From: Bacillota bacterium
GTDB lineage: Bacteria; Bacillota; Clostridia; Christensenellales; UMGS416
Assembly (NCBI GenBank): GCA_023421955.1
Contig: JAEZSE010000012.1
Location: forward strand, 1 to 64,000
Reading direction: 5' to 3'
DNA length: 64,000 nucleotides
The position numbers and the translations under genes were made by a program. Under the pieces are notes generated by a model. The model saw nothing but the letters and a program-made list of their open reading frames with translations. It did not search any database and was not told the origin of the DNA. This document shows positions 42,499 through 51,526 of this stretch, piece after piece (positions within the stretch are counted from its first letter, which is position 1; every line of letters starts with the position of its first letter).

Positions 42499-43569
42499 TT
42501 AATCCCCAAACTTGATACCGATGCTCTTGGCGATGCGCACCAGTTCATGGTCTGATGGCACCAGCTTGGCCTTGCCGGCCACCTCAGCCAGTGGGTTGGC
42601 CTGCACACTGTTGTTTACCAAAGCAACCGTGGTGCCATACTGCCCGGCTTTGATCAGCTCCGCTGCGAAGGCTCCGAACCGGGTAGCCAACACCCGGTCA
42701 TAGGCCGATGGCGAGCCGCCGCGCTGGATGTGGCCCGGCACCACGACCCTGGTTTCCGCGCCAGTGGCCTTCTGAATGTCTGCCGCCACACGGTAGCTTA
42801 CAGGCACCGTGCGGGCTTCCAGCGCCGCCTTCAGCTCCTTCTTGGGTAAGGCCGCTTCCTCCCGGCTCAACGCACCTTCGGCGACGGTAACGATGGAAAA
42901 ATCCTTACCCTGCTTCCGGCGCTTTTCCACCGCCCGATAAACTTTTTCAATGTCATAGGGGATCTCCGGCAGCAGGATGATATCCGCACCGCCGGCCACA
43001 CCGGCATAGAGCGTGAGCCAACCAGCTTTGTTGCCCATGAGTTCGATCACCATCACGCGGCCATGGCTGGTGGCCGTGGTGTGGATGCGATCCACCACAT
43101 CGGTGGCGATGTCCACCGCCGTGTGAAAGCCAAAGGTCACGTCGGTGCCCCACAGGTCGTTGTCGATGGTTTTGGGTAAGCCGATTACATTCAAGCCCTG
43201 TTGGCTTAATAGATTGGCGGTTTTGTGCGTGCCATTGCCGCCCAGAATCACCAGGCAGTCCAACTTGAGCTTCTCATAATTCTTTTTCATCTCGCCGACC
43301 TTGTCCACATTGTCGTCGGCAATCACCCGGATCGTCTTGAAAGGCTGGCGGGAGGTGCCCAGGATCGTGCCGCCCAGCGTGAGGATGCCGGAGAATTCGT
43401 GCTTTTCCATTGTGCGGTACTCGCCCTCGATCAGGCCTTTGTAGCCATCAGCGAAACCGATGATCTCCGCGTCAAACAGTTCATATGCCGCTTTTGCGAC
43501 CCCGCGGATGGCGGCGTTGAGGCCGGGGCAATCCCCTCCGCTGGTCAGAATGCCAATGCGTCTTTTCAT
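42499..43569 (-). CDS. pfkA: 6-phosphofructokinase
   Basis: 356 residues from ATG 43569 (AGGAGGCCCGCC upstream; a start at 43590 is less good). Signatures are GILTSGGDCPGLNAAIRG at the N-terminus, GGNGTHKTANLL (~95-106) and GLPKTIDNDLWGTD (~118-130). The glycine of GNGT predicts ATP as donor, while Lys in PKTIDND is typical of the longer PFK clade; in this protein the usual GGDGS is GGNGT. It phosphorylates fructose 6-phosphate in glycolysis. A terminator follows. Donor specificity should be treated as likely, not shown. Confidence 0.93.
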   Translation of the reverse strand: MKRRIGILTSGGDCPGLNAAIRGVAKAAYELFDAEIIGFADGYKGLIEGEYRTMEKHEFSGILTLGGTILGTSRQPFKTIRVIADDNVDKVGEMKKNYEKLKLDCLVILGGNGTHKTANLLSQQGLNVIGLPKTIDNDLWGTDVTFGFHTAVDIATDVVDRIHTTATSHGRVMVIELMGNKAGWLTLYAGVAGGADIILLPEIPYDIEKVYRAVEKRRKQGKDFSIVTVAEGALSREEAALPKKELKAALEARTVPVSYRVAADIQKATGAETRVVVPGHIQRGGSPSAYDRVLATRFGAFAAELIKAGQYGTTVALVNNSVQANPLAEVAGKAKLVPSDHELVRIAKSIGIKFGD

Positions 43570-43634
43570 GGCGGGCCTCCTGAAATGCATGATTTGTCTT
43601 TATTCTACTTCATATCCATAAAAATACAAACAAA

Positions 43635-45392
43635 TTATGCACTCATTGCTTCCGCACTGGCGAACTGCGTCTGGCAATAATCGGCGTAACGCCCTCCAAT
43701 CTCCAACAGCTCCTCATGGGCACCCTGCTCCACAATGGTGCCACCCTCCAACACCAGGATGCGGTCAGCGTTTCGCACCGTGGAGAGGCGGTGGGCCACC
43801 ACCACCACGGTGCGGCCCTGCATGAGCCGCTCCAGTGCAGCCTGCACCTGGGCCTCAGACTGAGAGTCCAGCGAAGCGGTGGCCTCATCAAGCAGCAGCA
43901 ACGGTGCGTCCTTGAGGATAGCCCGGGCAATGGCGATGCGCTGGCGCTGGCCGCCGGACAGTTGGGCGCCGCGCTCACCTACCTCGGTGTCATAGCCCTG
44001 GGGCAGCTCCATGATGAATTCATGGGCCAGCGCCGCCATGGCGGCCTGCTCGATTTCCCTGTAGGTGGCACCGGGCCGGCCTGCAGCGATGTTTTCGCGC
44101 ACGGTGCCGGAAAACAGATAGCATGTCTGCGGCACATAGGCGATGTTGCGCCGCATGGCGGTGGAGCCGCTGTCCAACCGGTGGCCGAATAGCTCGATAT
44201 GGCCGGAACGCACACCATAGAAACCCAACAAAAGTTTCAAAGCAGTGCTCTTGCCGCAGCCACTGCCGCCCACCAGCGCCACTTTTTCGCCAGCCTGCAC
44301 CGTAGCGCTCAGATTGCTCAGTACATCATGGCCCTCCTCGTAGGAGAATGTCACATCGTGCAGCCGGATGGCCGGGCTGCCCTCCAGTGGTGCCAGTACC
44401 CCGTCGTCACCTGCCTCCTTTTCGGCATCCAGCATCTCAAACACGCGGTTTGCACCGGCCAAAGAGCCCTGGAGCTGCGAAAATGAGCCGCCGATGGTCT
44501 GAAACAGCATGCCCAGCCCGTTGTTCAGCTGGATCACCGCCATCAAAGTGGCGAAGCTGAACCATTGGTGGATCACGCCCAGGCTGCCAATCAGCACCAA
44601 CCCCACAAACATAACCCATCCGCTGAAGTTGTTGACCACATCCTGGCCGGTTTGATAGCGGACGCGGGTGCGGGTGTGGCGATATACCTCCTCGCTGGCC
44701 CCGTCCATCCGATTGCCGGCCCAACGGGCCAGGTTAAACAAACGCAAGACCGGCGCTGCTGCCAGCAAGTCGGAAGCCGCCTCACTCACCTTGCCCAGCC
44801 CAGACTGGATCTTGTCTGAAACCCTCTTGATCGGCGTGGCAAAGCGGCTCATCGCCCACACGGAAAAAAAACCAATCATCAACGCGATCAGTGCCATACG
44901 CCACTCCAGCGCAAACATCAGGATGGTGCAGCCCACACCGGCAATCAACCCCTTCAATGGGAACCGCAGCTGCCAGCCCAGGCATTGCTCGGCAGCCTGC
45001 ATGTCGGCAGTCAGGCGGGAGAGCACATCGCCGCTGTGCCGTTCGTCAAACCACACCGTGGGCAGATTGAGCGTCTGTTCCATCACATCCCGCCGCAATC
45101 GCGCCACAGCCTTCACGCTGGCCCGCTGCTGCAGCCAGGGCCCCAGCACAAACACCGCCAGAAACAGGATCGCCCCCAATGCCAGTGCCACCACCGATTT
45201 TCCCACAGAAGAAGGATCCTTGCTTTCGATGCCGGCAAACACGAGCATGAGCACATAGCTGAACACGGCGTTTGTGACCAAACTATCAGAGCAATCGATC
45301 AACAGACCCGAATAGAACTGCACCCGATTACCTTTGGTATATTGCAGCATTCTCCAAAGAGATCTCCAAGTATTAGCCAGTGTCGCTTTCAT
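43635..45392 (-). CDS. ABC transporter, permease-ATPase fusion (second of pair)
   Basis: 585 residues: six-helix exporter domain (~1-310) then a nucleotide-binding domain (~340-585). Walker A VGGSGCGKSTALKL, signature LSGGQRQRIAIAR, Walker B LLLLDEATASLD and the H-loop VVAHRLST are all intact. Its ATG 45392 overlaps the previous gene's stop, so the pair is translationally coupled and probably forms a heterodimer. GGAGGTGCGGCAGC precedes it. It exports lipids, peptides or drugs; substrate unknown. Confidence 0.92.
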   Translation of the reverse strand: MKATLANTWRSLWRMLQYTKGNRVQFYSGLLIDCSDSLVTNAVFSYVLMLVFAGIESKDPSSVGKSVVALALGAILFLAVFVLGPWLQQRASVKAVARLRRDVMEQTLNLPTVWFDERHSGDVLSRLTADMQAAEQCLGWQLRFPLKGLIAGVGCTILMFALEWRMALIALMIGFFSVWAMSRFATPIKRVSDKIQSGLGKVSEAASDLLAAAPVLRLFNLARWAGNRMDGASEEVYRHTRTRVRYQTGQDVVNNFSGWVMFVGLVLIGSLGVIHQWFSFATLMAVIQLNNGLGMLFQTIGGSFSQLQGSLAGANRVFEMLDAEKEAGDDGVLAPLEGSPAIRLHDVTFSYEEGHDVLSNLSATVQAGEKVALVGGSGCGKSTALKLLLGFYGVRSGHIELFGHRLDSGSTAMRRNIAYVPQTCYLFSGTVRENIAAGRPGATYREIEQAAMAALAHEFIMELPQGYDTEVGERGAQLSGGQRQRIAIARAILKDAPLLLLDEATASLDSQSEAQVQAALERLMQGRTVVVVAHRLSTVRNADRILVLEGGTIVEQGAHEELLEIGGRYADYCQTQFASAEAMSA

Positions 45393-47188
45393 GCTGCCGC
45401 ACCTCCAGCGTTCTCCACTTGCTTGTTGTAGAGTGCGTAATACAATCCCTTCCGCTCCATCAGTTGCTCATGGGTGCCCTGCTCAGCCACCGCGCCACCA
45501 TCCAGCACCACAATGCGGTCGGCATACAGCGCCATTGACAGCCGGTGCGTTACGATCAATGCCGTGTGGCCTTGCATCAACACCTCAAGCTCCCGCTGGA
45601 TTTCTTTTTCCGTGGTTACATCCAGCGCGCTGGTGGGCTCATCGAGCATTAGTAACTCCGCGTTGCGTAATGCAGCGCGAGCTATCGCCACACGCTGGCG
45701 CTGGCCGCCGGAGAGCTTGCTGCCCCGCTCGCCCACCGACGTGTGCAGCCCTTCCGTCTGGCCTGCCACAAAGTCATCCAGCCTGGCCAGACGCACCGCC
45801 TCTGTGACTTGATCCTCTGAAGCAGGCTCACGGTCACCGAACACCCCGCAGGCGATGTTTTCCCCGATGGTGCCAGGAAACAGATAGGTGTCCTGATCGA
45901 CCAGGGCCATGTGGCTGCGGAGCTCCCGGAGCTCCCACAGGGGCAACGCATGGCCGCCAAACAGCACCTGCCCGCTATCCGGCTCATAAAACCCCGCTAC
46001 CAACCGGAGCAGTGTGCTCTTGCCGCTGCCACTCTGGCCCACCACAGCCACCTTTTCTCCGGGATGGATGTCCAGATCCAGCCCGGCAAACACCTGCTGG
46101 GGTGTAGAAGTGCCATCGCCGTTATCGCGGGCATAGGAGAAGCTCACATTGCGGAAACTGACCAACGGCACATCCAGGGCAACCGCGAGGAGCTCCCCTC
46201 CGGAGCGCTCCTCCGGGCTGTCCAGCACTTCAGACAGCCGGGAAGCTGCTCCGGCGGCCCGGCGCATTTCAGTGATGCGCCAGGTAAGCGACATCAGCGG
46301 GTTCATCACGCCATTGGTCACCATGATGAAGGCCAGCAGCTGGCCGCCGGTCATGCTGCCATTCAAAACAAATGTCAGACCCACCCCGCACAACAATAGA
46401 TATGGAATGACCAGATTGACTGTGGCCGCCACGCCCACGGGAACCTGCGCGTTGGCCACGCGAAGGCCTGTCTTCTTCCACCCCTCAAGCGCCCCGGAGA
46501 ATCTCTCCATGATCCAGGGTTGCATGCCAAAGGCCTTCACCTCGCTGTGGCCGCTCACAGCGTCCTGCGCGATGGCGTTGGCGCCGCCAAGCTTTTTGTT
46601 TTGCTCCTCTGTGAGCCGTTGCACGGGCTTGCCGGCCAGCATCGAGATGGCTGCGCCAATGGGCACATAGGCCACCGTGGCCAGCGTGAGCCAGGGGTTC
46701 AAATAAATCATATAAGCCAAAGATAGTGTAAACCTCGCCACATCACTGAACACCCAGCGCAGTTGTTCCTCCACATAGCCGGTGAACTGGTTCAAGTCAT
46801 TCCCCAGCAGCGACAAAAGATCGCCGGTGCGTCGCTTCTCCAACCAGGGCATGGAGAGCCGGGCGAACTTGGCTCCCAACCGCATCCGCAGATTGCGGGC
46901 GCTGAGGCTGGAATAGCGACCGGTGCTATAGCGGGCCAGAGCTGCCATCAGCAGCCCCAACACCAACAACCCCACAATATCCAACAAATGTGCGCCAAAG
47001 CCGGCCATGTCCTTGCCGATGGTGCTGTCCACCATACTGGAAAATGTCCAAGCCATGAGGATCTGGCCCACGGCATCCAGCGACGCCGCCACGGCCATCA
47101 GCGCCAGCCAAAGGTTATACCTGCGGTTCTCCCGCAGGATTCGAAACAATGGCGGGAGCAGCATCCCCTTTTTCTTTGTGTCTTCCAT
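45389..47188 (-). CDS. ABC transporter, permease-ATPase fusion (first of pair)
   Basis: 599 residues with the same plan: transmembrane part (~25-330) and ATPase part (~350-599). Walker A VGQSGSGKSTLLRL, signature LSGGQRQRVAIAR, Walker B LLMLDEPTSALD, H-loop VTHRLSM. Both subunits retain the catalytic Glu, so neither ATP site looks degenerate. GGAGGGCCGCTTGCC precedes ATG 47188. A promoter lies about 35 bp upstream. It overlaps the next gene (ATGA). Confidence 0.92.
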   Translation of the reverse strand: MEDTKKKGMLLPPLFRILRENRRYNLWLALMAVAASLDAVGQILMAWTFSSMVDSTIGKDMAGFGAHLLDIVGLLVLGLLMAALARYSTGRYSSLSARNLRMRLGAKFARLSMPWLEKRRTGDLLSLLGNDLNQFTGYVEEQLRWVFSDVARFTLSLAYMIYLNPWLTLATVAYVPIGAAISMLAGKPVQRLTEEQNKKLGGANAIAQDAVSGHSEVKAFGMQPWIMERFSGALEGWKKTGLRVANAQVPVGVAATVNLVIPYLLLCGVGLTFVLNGSMTGGQLLAFIMVTNGVMNPLMSLTWRITEMRRAAGAASRLSEVLDSPEERSGGELLAVALDVPLVSFRNVSFSYARDNGDGTSTPQQVFAGLDLDIHPGEKVAVVGQSGSGKSTLLRLVAGFYEPDSGQVLFGGHALPLWELRELRSHMALVDQDTYLFPGTIGENIACGVFGDREPASEDQVTEAVRLARLDDFVAGQTEGLHTSVGERGSKLSGGQRQRVAIARAALRNAELLMLDEPTSALDVTTEKEIQRELEVLMQGHTALIVTHRLSMALYADRIVVLDGGAVAEQGTHEQLMERKGLYYALYNKQVENAGGAAA

Positions 47189-47223
47189 GGCAAGCGGCCC
47201 TCCAGCAGATCATTTTGTCAACA

Positions 47224-47252
47224 ATTATACTCACACAATTAATTTATCGCAA
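47224..47252 (-). promoter_or_regulatory. promoter of the ABC exporter operon
   Basis: On the minus strand -35 TTGCGA (47247-47252) and perfect -10 TATAAT (47224-47229) are 17 bp apart. The rest of the 47189-47464 gap is AT-rich and shows no gene. Confidence 0.65.
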
Positions 47253-47464
47253 GTAACAACTTAATAATTTTAATCTTTTCTTCAATCTCAATGTATCTTT
47301 TGTTTATTTATTTAATTCTGTTGTTCATACACTGATTTTATGATTGGTATGGTTTGCCCTTAACACCACGCTCTCGCCTCGACAACATGTGCTCTGCGTG
47401 ATAGTGCTCTGTGTGTCAGAGTAATTATAGCAGCCAGTTTTCTGATTGTCGACAGGTATTTCCC

Positions 47465-47501
47465 AAAAAAGAAAAGCCCGAGAGGTTCCCCTCACGGGCT
47501 T
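47465..47501 (-). terminator. terminator of the LOR/amidase genes
   Basis: On the minus strand AAGCCCGTGAGG and CCTCTCGGGCTT form a 12-bp stem with one mismatch around GGAA, followed by TTCTTTTTTGG. It lies 16 bp past the stop of the LOR-like gene. Confidence 0.85.
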
Positions 47502-47516
47502 ACTGACATTTAGCCG

Positions 47517-47993
47517 TCAATTTTTATCACTGTGATACTTGTGGTCAATGATTGCGACGAGGAGCAACACAATTTCTGGTGCCATCACGCTCTCATCCAC
47601 ATTCACCTCATAAGTGTCACTAAAGGCGAAGAACTCCTTGCCAATCGTGGCGGTTTGCCTTCCGCCCACACGCACGTCGAAATTACGCCGAAAGAAGTCA
47701 CCTGTGATTTCAAAGGATACGCTGTCATAATTGCCATTCCACTCCGGTGTAAAGCTCATAAACGGCACTTCCAGCGAGCCACTGTGGGTACTAGCCTGCA
47801 GTGATGCCCGTTCGCTCATCACGGGCCACTCCGACCAGGCGACCAGCCTTCCAGCCATATCGTAGACTTCTTTGCGACGCTCCGGTGACAGTATCATCGA
47901 GCGGATCTCATAGACCTGATTGCTGGATCCATCGAAAGCGCGGTACTGCTTGCCAAAAGCCATGATCTTCTGTTTGACGGTGTAATTCATCAT
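47517..47993 (-). CDS. LURP-one-related (YxjI/tubby-C-like) protein
   Basis: 158 residues. The opening MNYTVKQKIMAFGKQYRAFD and later GRLVAWSEWP match the LOR fold seen in Bacillus YxjI. It is a beta-barrel around one hydrophobic helix; relatives may bind lipids. ATG 47993 or 47990 are both possible (GTAGGAATG sits just before); a longer TTG-started version adds a hydrophobic stretch but reads into the amidase gene's tail. It lies 102 bp after the amidase gene. Role unknown. Confidence 0.75.
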   Translation of the reverse strand: MMNYTVKQKIMAFGKQYRAFDGSSNQVYEIRSMILSPERRKEVYDMAGRLVAWSEWPVMSERASLQASTHSGSLEVPFMSFTPEWNGNYDSVSFEITGDFFRRNFDVRVGGRQTATIGKEFFAFSDTYEVNVDESVMAPEIVLLLVAIIDHKYHSDKN

Positions 47994-48095
47994 TCCTACC
48001 CCACTCATTTCCTGAATGACATAATTATAACGCCACAGCAACATCAACGCCATTGCAACCGCGCCAAATGTCGCAGGAGGAGCCAGAAATGACAA

Positions 48096-48590
48096 TTATC
48101 TTCTCACGCCCAAAATGTGCAGGAAGCGTATGGCTCGATATGTATAGGTGGAAAGCGGGCGGTTGTCGGAGTCATACGTATGGGCAGCCACCAAAATGTT
48201 GTCTGGCGCGGCAGGGCTGCCCACAGCCACAATAAATGGGCTGTGATAAAACCGGCCTGTGCCGTCACCAAGCTGCAAAAAATCTCCTGGCTGCACGCCG
48301 TCCATAGGTACTTTTGTAGCAAAAGGGCCAACACCACTGTTGCCTGTCATGAAGTTATACAAGTATGGTACACCTGTCCATGATGGGCTTTTGTTGTTGG
48401 CATTACTATAATACCAACCCATCACCGGCCTGTAATTCATTACACCAGCACCGGCATAGATGCATTGGGAAGTGAAGTTTGTGCAGTCGCCCCCAAGCTC
48501 TGAATAATCATAGTAGCGGGGATTGCGGTCAAAAGCCCAGCGGTGGGCATAGGCCACAGCGGCGGCGCGGTCATAGGGAAGCACAGGCAT
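48096..48590 (-). CDS. stand-alone amidase domain protein (Amidase_6-like)
   Basis: 164 residues from ATG 48590 (TGGAG 8 nt upstream). The sequence YDRAAAVAYAHRWAFDRNP, then DYSELGGDCTNFTSQCIYAG (~30-50) with the presumed catalytic Cys, and later YHSPFIVAVG (His), match the putative amidase domain that in other proteins follows a signal peptide. Here it is alone and no signal is seen. Such enzymes cleave peptidoglycan or polypeptide amides. It lies upstream of the LOR-like gene and a terminator closes both. Confidence 0.8.
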   Translation of the reverse strand: MPVLPYDRAAAVAYAHRWAFDRNPRYYDYSELGGDCTNFTSQCIYAGAGVMNYRPVMGWYYSNANNKSPSWTGVPYLYNFMTGNSGVGPFATKVPMDGVQPGDFLQLGDGTGRFYHSPFIVAVGSPAAPDNILVAAHTYDSDNRPLSTYTYRAIRFLHILGVRR

Positions 48591-48655
48591 TGGAATCAGC
48601 TCCATCTAGCAGATGCTTCATCCTATGCACGCTCCGCTGAAGTGGCAACCGCAGC

Positions 48656-48913
48656 TTATCTTTTGCCCTTGGTGAACATGTTGACGATCAACAGGATCAG
48701 CACAGCGCCGCCCACTGAGAACAAGATTCCCATCAGGCTGAACTCGGAAATTCCTCCAAAGCCCAGCAACGAGGCCACAAAACCGCCCACCAATGAGCCC
48801 AGCAAACCGATCAGGATGTTGGCGCCCGCGCCCATGCGGGAATTGTTCTTTGTGATGATGCTGGCGATCCAGCCAATCAGTGCGCCGAAGAGTACCCAGA
48901 GAATAATCCACAT
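48656..48913 (-). CDS. GlsB/YeaQ/YmgE family membrane protein (copy 1)
   Basis: 85 residues, three helices: LWVLFGALIGWIASIITKNN, then ANILIGLLGSLVGGFVASLL, and ILFSVGGAVLILLIVNMF. This is the transglycosylase-associated family, often induced by stress. AAAGGATC precedes ATG 48913. A paralogue with over half identical residues lies at 49115 on the same strand. Confidence 0.88.
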   Translation of the reverse strand: MWIILWVLFGALIGWIASIITKNNSRMGAGANILIGLLGSLVGGFVASLLGFGGISEFSLMGILFSVGGAVLILLIVNMFTKGKR

Positions 48914-49054
48914 AATTCATGATCCTTTCCATGTAATGATTTCAGCACTGATAGTATTTACAGATGTGTGGCGACTAACGTTGACACATCATGGCTGAGG
49001 TGGTAGTTTTAGCCATAAGCAAACAGTTATCTATCCTGATATTGTTATAAGCAC

Positions 49055-49089
49055 ATAAAATAATGGTGGAGCGGTTTCCACTCCACCAT
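49055..49089 (-). terminator. terminator of GlsB-like copy 2
   Basis: On the minus strand ATGGTGGAG pairs with CTCCACCAT (49081-49089 and 49063-49071), followed by TATTTTATG. It separates copy 2 from copy 1, so each may be transcribed on its own. Confidence 0.75.
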
Positions 49090-49114
49090 GATTGTAGTTC
49101 AGCAGTAAAGACAA

Positions 49115-49381
49115 TCAATTGCGACGGCCTCGCCAGAACAGATTCAAAATAAACAATAGAATGACCGCACCTGCCAGCGAGATCAAAAAGCCGCAAAAAC
49201 TGAATTGTGAATAAGAGCCGATACCCAGCATAGGAGCAAGGAAGCCGCCGATCGACGAGCCGATCAAGCCAACAAGGATGTTTGCTGCAGCGCCTATGCG
49301 GGCGTTATTCTTCGTAATGATACTGGCAACCCAACCAACTAGGGCTCCAAATAGGACCCAAATAAGAATCGTGGTGATCAT
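49115..49381 (-). CDS. GlsB/YeaQ/YmgE family membrane protein (copy 2)
   Basis: 88 residues with the same three-helix plan (WVLFGALVGWVASIITKNNA; ANILVGLIGSSIGGFLAPML; ISLAGAVILLFILNLFW). AAAGGATTGATGATCC precedes ATG 49381. A terminator follows. With copy 1 it is a tandem duplicate; both may act in envelope stress. Confidence 0.88.
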   Translation of the reverse strand: MITTILIWVLFGALVGWVASIITKNNARIGAAANILVGLIGSSIGGFLAPMLGIGSYSQFSFCGFLISLAGAVILLFILNLFWRGRRN

Positions 49382-49554
49382 GGATCATCAATCCTTTCAA
49401 TCGAACTGCATTCGCGCAATACTGCCAGCGAAAATGAATGCAGCCCAACGACTTATCTCTACAATAACCTTCCAACGATCCATTCTCTGCGATTATGTTC
49501 ACCGAGGCTACATGCAATGCGTTGCACAGGATTGAATATTCGCGCCTCACTCAG

Positions 49555-49592
49555 AAATAAAGCAATGGCGGGGCATCCTCTTACCCCGCCAT
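49555..49592 (-). terminator. terminator of the rplK-rplA operon
   Basis: On the minus strand ATGGCGGGG pairs with CCCCGCCAT (49584-49592 and 49565-49573), followed by TGCTTTATTTC. It lies 44 bp after rplA. Confidence 0.85.
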
Positions 49593-49635
49593 CAACAGTG
49601 CCTCTTTTACTCCTACCCTGAAAGCCCTTGGCAGA

Positions 49636-50325
49636 TCAGCCGCCGGCCGTCATGATCTTGATTCCAGGGCCCATCGTGGCATGCACGACGACGCTCTTCA
49701 AGTAGGTGCCCTTGGCAGCCGCAGGTTTGGCGCGCACAATGGCGTCCAGCAGCGTCTGGAAGTTTTCCAGCAGTTTCTCCTGGCCGAAGGACGCCTTGCC
49801 GATCGGTACGTGGCAGATGCTGGTCTTGTCGATGCGGTATTCCACCTTACCGGACTTGATCTCCTGCACGGCGCGGCCCACATCATTGGTCACGGTGCCG
49901 CTCTTGGGGTTCGGCATCAAGCCCTTGGGGCCGAGCACGCGGCCCAACTTGCCCAGGATCCTCATCATATCGGGCGTGGCCACGCAGACATCGAACTCAA
50001 ACCAGTTTTCGCTGGTAATCTTTTCGACGTATTCCTCTGCGCCCACATAATCCGCACCGGCTTCTTCCGCGGCACGGGCGGCATCGCCCTTGGCAAACAC
50101 CAGCACGCGCTGGGTTTTGCCGGTGCCGTTGGGCAGCACGACGGTGCCGCGCACCTGTTGATCAGCATGGCGGGGGTCCACACCAAGACGGATGGAGATT
50201 TCCACCGTCTCGTCAAACTTGGCCTTTGCCGTATTGACTGCCAGCGCCATCGCCTCTGCGGCGGCATACTGCCTGGTGCGGTCAATCAGCTTGGCGCTGT
50301 CCTGATACTTCTTGCCTCTTTGCAT
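49636..50325 (-). CDS. rplA: 50S ribosomal protein L1
   Basis: 229 residues, normal length. Typical blocks are GTVVLPNGTGK, GRVLGPKGLMPNPKSGTVT and KSGKVEYRIDKT. It binds 23S rRNA at the L1 stalk and can repress its own operon. AAGGAGGTTGC precedes ATG 50325. It follows rplK by 69 bp. Confidence 0.97.
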   Translation of the reverse strand: MQRGKKYQDSAKLIDRTRQYAAAEAMALAVNTAKAKFDETVEISIRLGVDPRHADQQVRGTVVLPNGTGKTQRVLVFAKGDAARAAEEAGADYVGAEEYVEKITSENWFEFDVCVATPDMMRILGKLGRVLGPKGLMPNPKSGTVTNDVGRAVQEIKSGKVEYRIDKTSICHVPIGKASFGQEKLLENFQTLLDAIVRAKPAAAKGTYLKSVVVHATMGPGIKIMTAGG

Positions 50326-50394
50326 GTTGCAACCTCCTTGTGGTGTTAGCGGAACTTGGTTCCTCCCACTTATTTGGGTAATCTGCCAGTGAGA

Positions 50395-50823
50395 TCAGTC
50401 GTCTACAACGGTGACGCCCATGCTGCGGGCCGTGCCAGCGATCATGCTCATCGCAGCTTCCACGCTGGCAGCATTGAGATCAGGCATCTTGGTCTCGGCG
50501 ATCTTACGCACCTGGGACTTCTTGATCTTGGCAACTTTTTCTGTGTTGGGCCGGGCAGAGCCGCTTTCGATACCGATTGCCTTCTTGATCAGAACCGGCG
50601 CCGGGGGCGTCTTGGTAATGAACGTGAATGACCTGTCTGAATAGACAGTGAGCACAATGGGGATGATCAAGCCCACCTGATCTGCGGTGCGGGCATTGAA
50701 CTCCTTGCAGAAACCCATGATATTCACGCCGTGCTGGCCGAGCGCCGGGCCGATAGGCGGCGCGGGAGTGGCTTTGCCGGCGTTGACTTGCAGCTTGACA
50801 ACTGCGGTTACCTTCTTTGCCAT
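50395..50823 (-). CDS. rplK: 50S ribosomal protein L11
   Basis: 142 residues. N-terminal KVTAVVKLQVNAGKATPAPP and GPALGQHGVNIMGFCKEFNA, with TPPAPVLIKKA later, are universal L11 blocks. It sits at the GTPase centre with rRNA. AGGAGGGA lies before ATG 50823. It is 110 bp downstream of nusG; the gap holds a short ACCCCGCAAGGGGT hairpin that might act in RNA control. Confidence 0.97.
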   Translation of the reverse strand: MAKKVTAVVKLQVNAGKATPAPPIGPALGQHGVNIMGFCKEFNARTADQVGLIIPIVLTVYSDRSFTFITKTPPAPVLIKKAIGIESGSARPNTEKVAKIKKSQVRKIAETKMPDLNAASVEAAMSMIAGTARSMGVTVVDD

Positions 50824-50933
50824 GATAATTCCCTCCTGAGCGATTGTGGTAATAGTGGGTCGCCGTCATTGTGATACAGCAGCGGCGTGCCCTCCCACTG
50901 CAGTGACGAACCCCTTGCGGGGTGCTTGCCTGA

Positions 50934-51470
50934 TTAATGCTTGCGGACTTCCACGAAGTCCAGCTCGACCGGCGTATCTCGGCCGAACATGGAAACCTTG
51001 ACGCGCACCTTCTGGCGGTCAGGATAGACATCCTCCACAACACCAATGAAGTTTTCCAACGCGCCGGAGATGATCTTGACTTGCTCGCCCGCCTCGATAT
51101 CGAGCTTCAGTGGGATGCGCTCCACGCCCATCGCCACCACTTCCTCATCGGTAAGCGGCACGGGCTTGGACGAAGACGGACCTACAAAACCGGTTACGCC
51201 GCGCGTGTTGCGCACGACGGACCAGATCTTGTCATTCATGATCATTTTAACCATGACATAGCCGGGGAAAAGCTTCTCCATTTTGGTGACATGCTTGTTG
51301 GTGCGTTTATCCACCTTCAAGGTCTCCTGCATGGGAACTTTGACCTCAGCAATGTATTCCTGAAGGCCCGGGTTATTTTCCACTGTTTTTTCAAGGTTGT
51401 CCTTCACCTTATTCTCATAACCGGAATAAGTGTGGATGACATACCACTTGGCATTTTCCAAATCCGCCAT
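50934..51470 (-). CDS. nusG: transcription antitermination factor NusG
   Basis: 178 residues. NGN domain (KWYVIHTYSGYENKVKDNL; KLFPGYVMVKM) and KOW domain (AGEQVKIISGALENFIGVVE at the C-terminus). It binds RNA polymerase and couples transcription to translation or pausing. The ribosome site is weak (AGGCGG about 10 nt upstream). Located between secE and rplK, the standard order. Confidence 0.97.
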   Translation of the reverse strand: MADLENAKWYVIHTYSGYENKVKDNLEKTVENNPGLQEYIAEVKVPMQETLKVDKRTNKHVTKMEKLFPGYVMVKMIMNDKIWSVVRNTRGVTGFVGPSSSKPVPLTDEEVVAMGVERIPLKLDIEAGEQVKIISGALENFIGVVEDVYPDRQKVRVKVSMFGRDTPVELDFVEVRKH

Positions 51471-51526
51471 TTCGAAGGGAGCCGCCTTTCAGGCGCGCCC
51501 CAACCTCCTCACTTGAGCCTCGGTCG

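Noticed and set aside
50824..50933. Possible separate promoter or riboswitch between nusG and rplK
   Set aside because: Only a short GC hairpin is seen; no convincing -35/-10 pair or known RNA motif.
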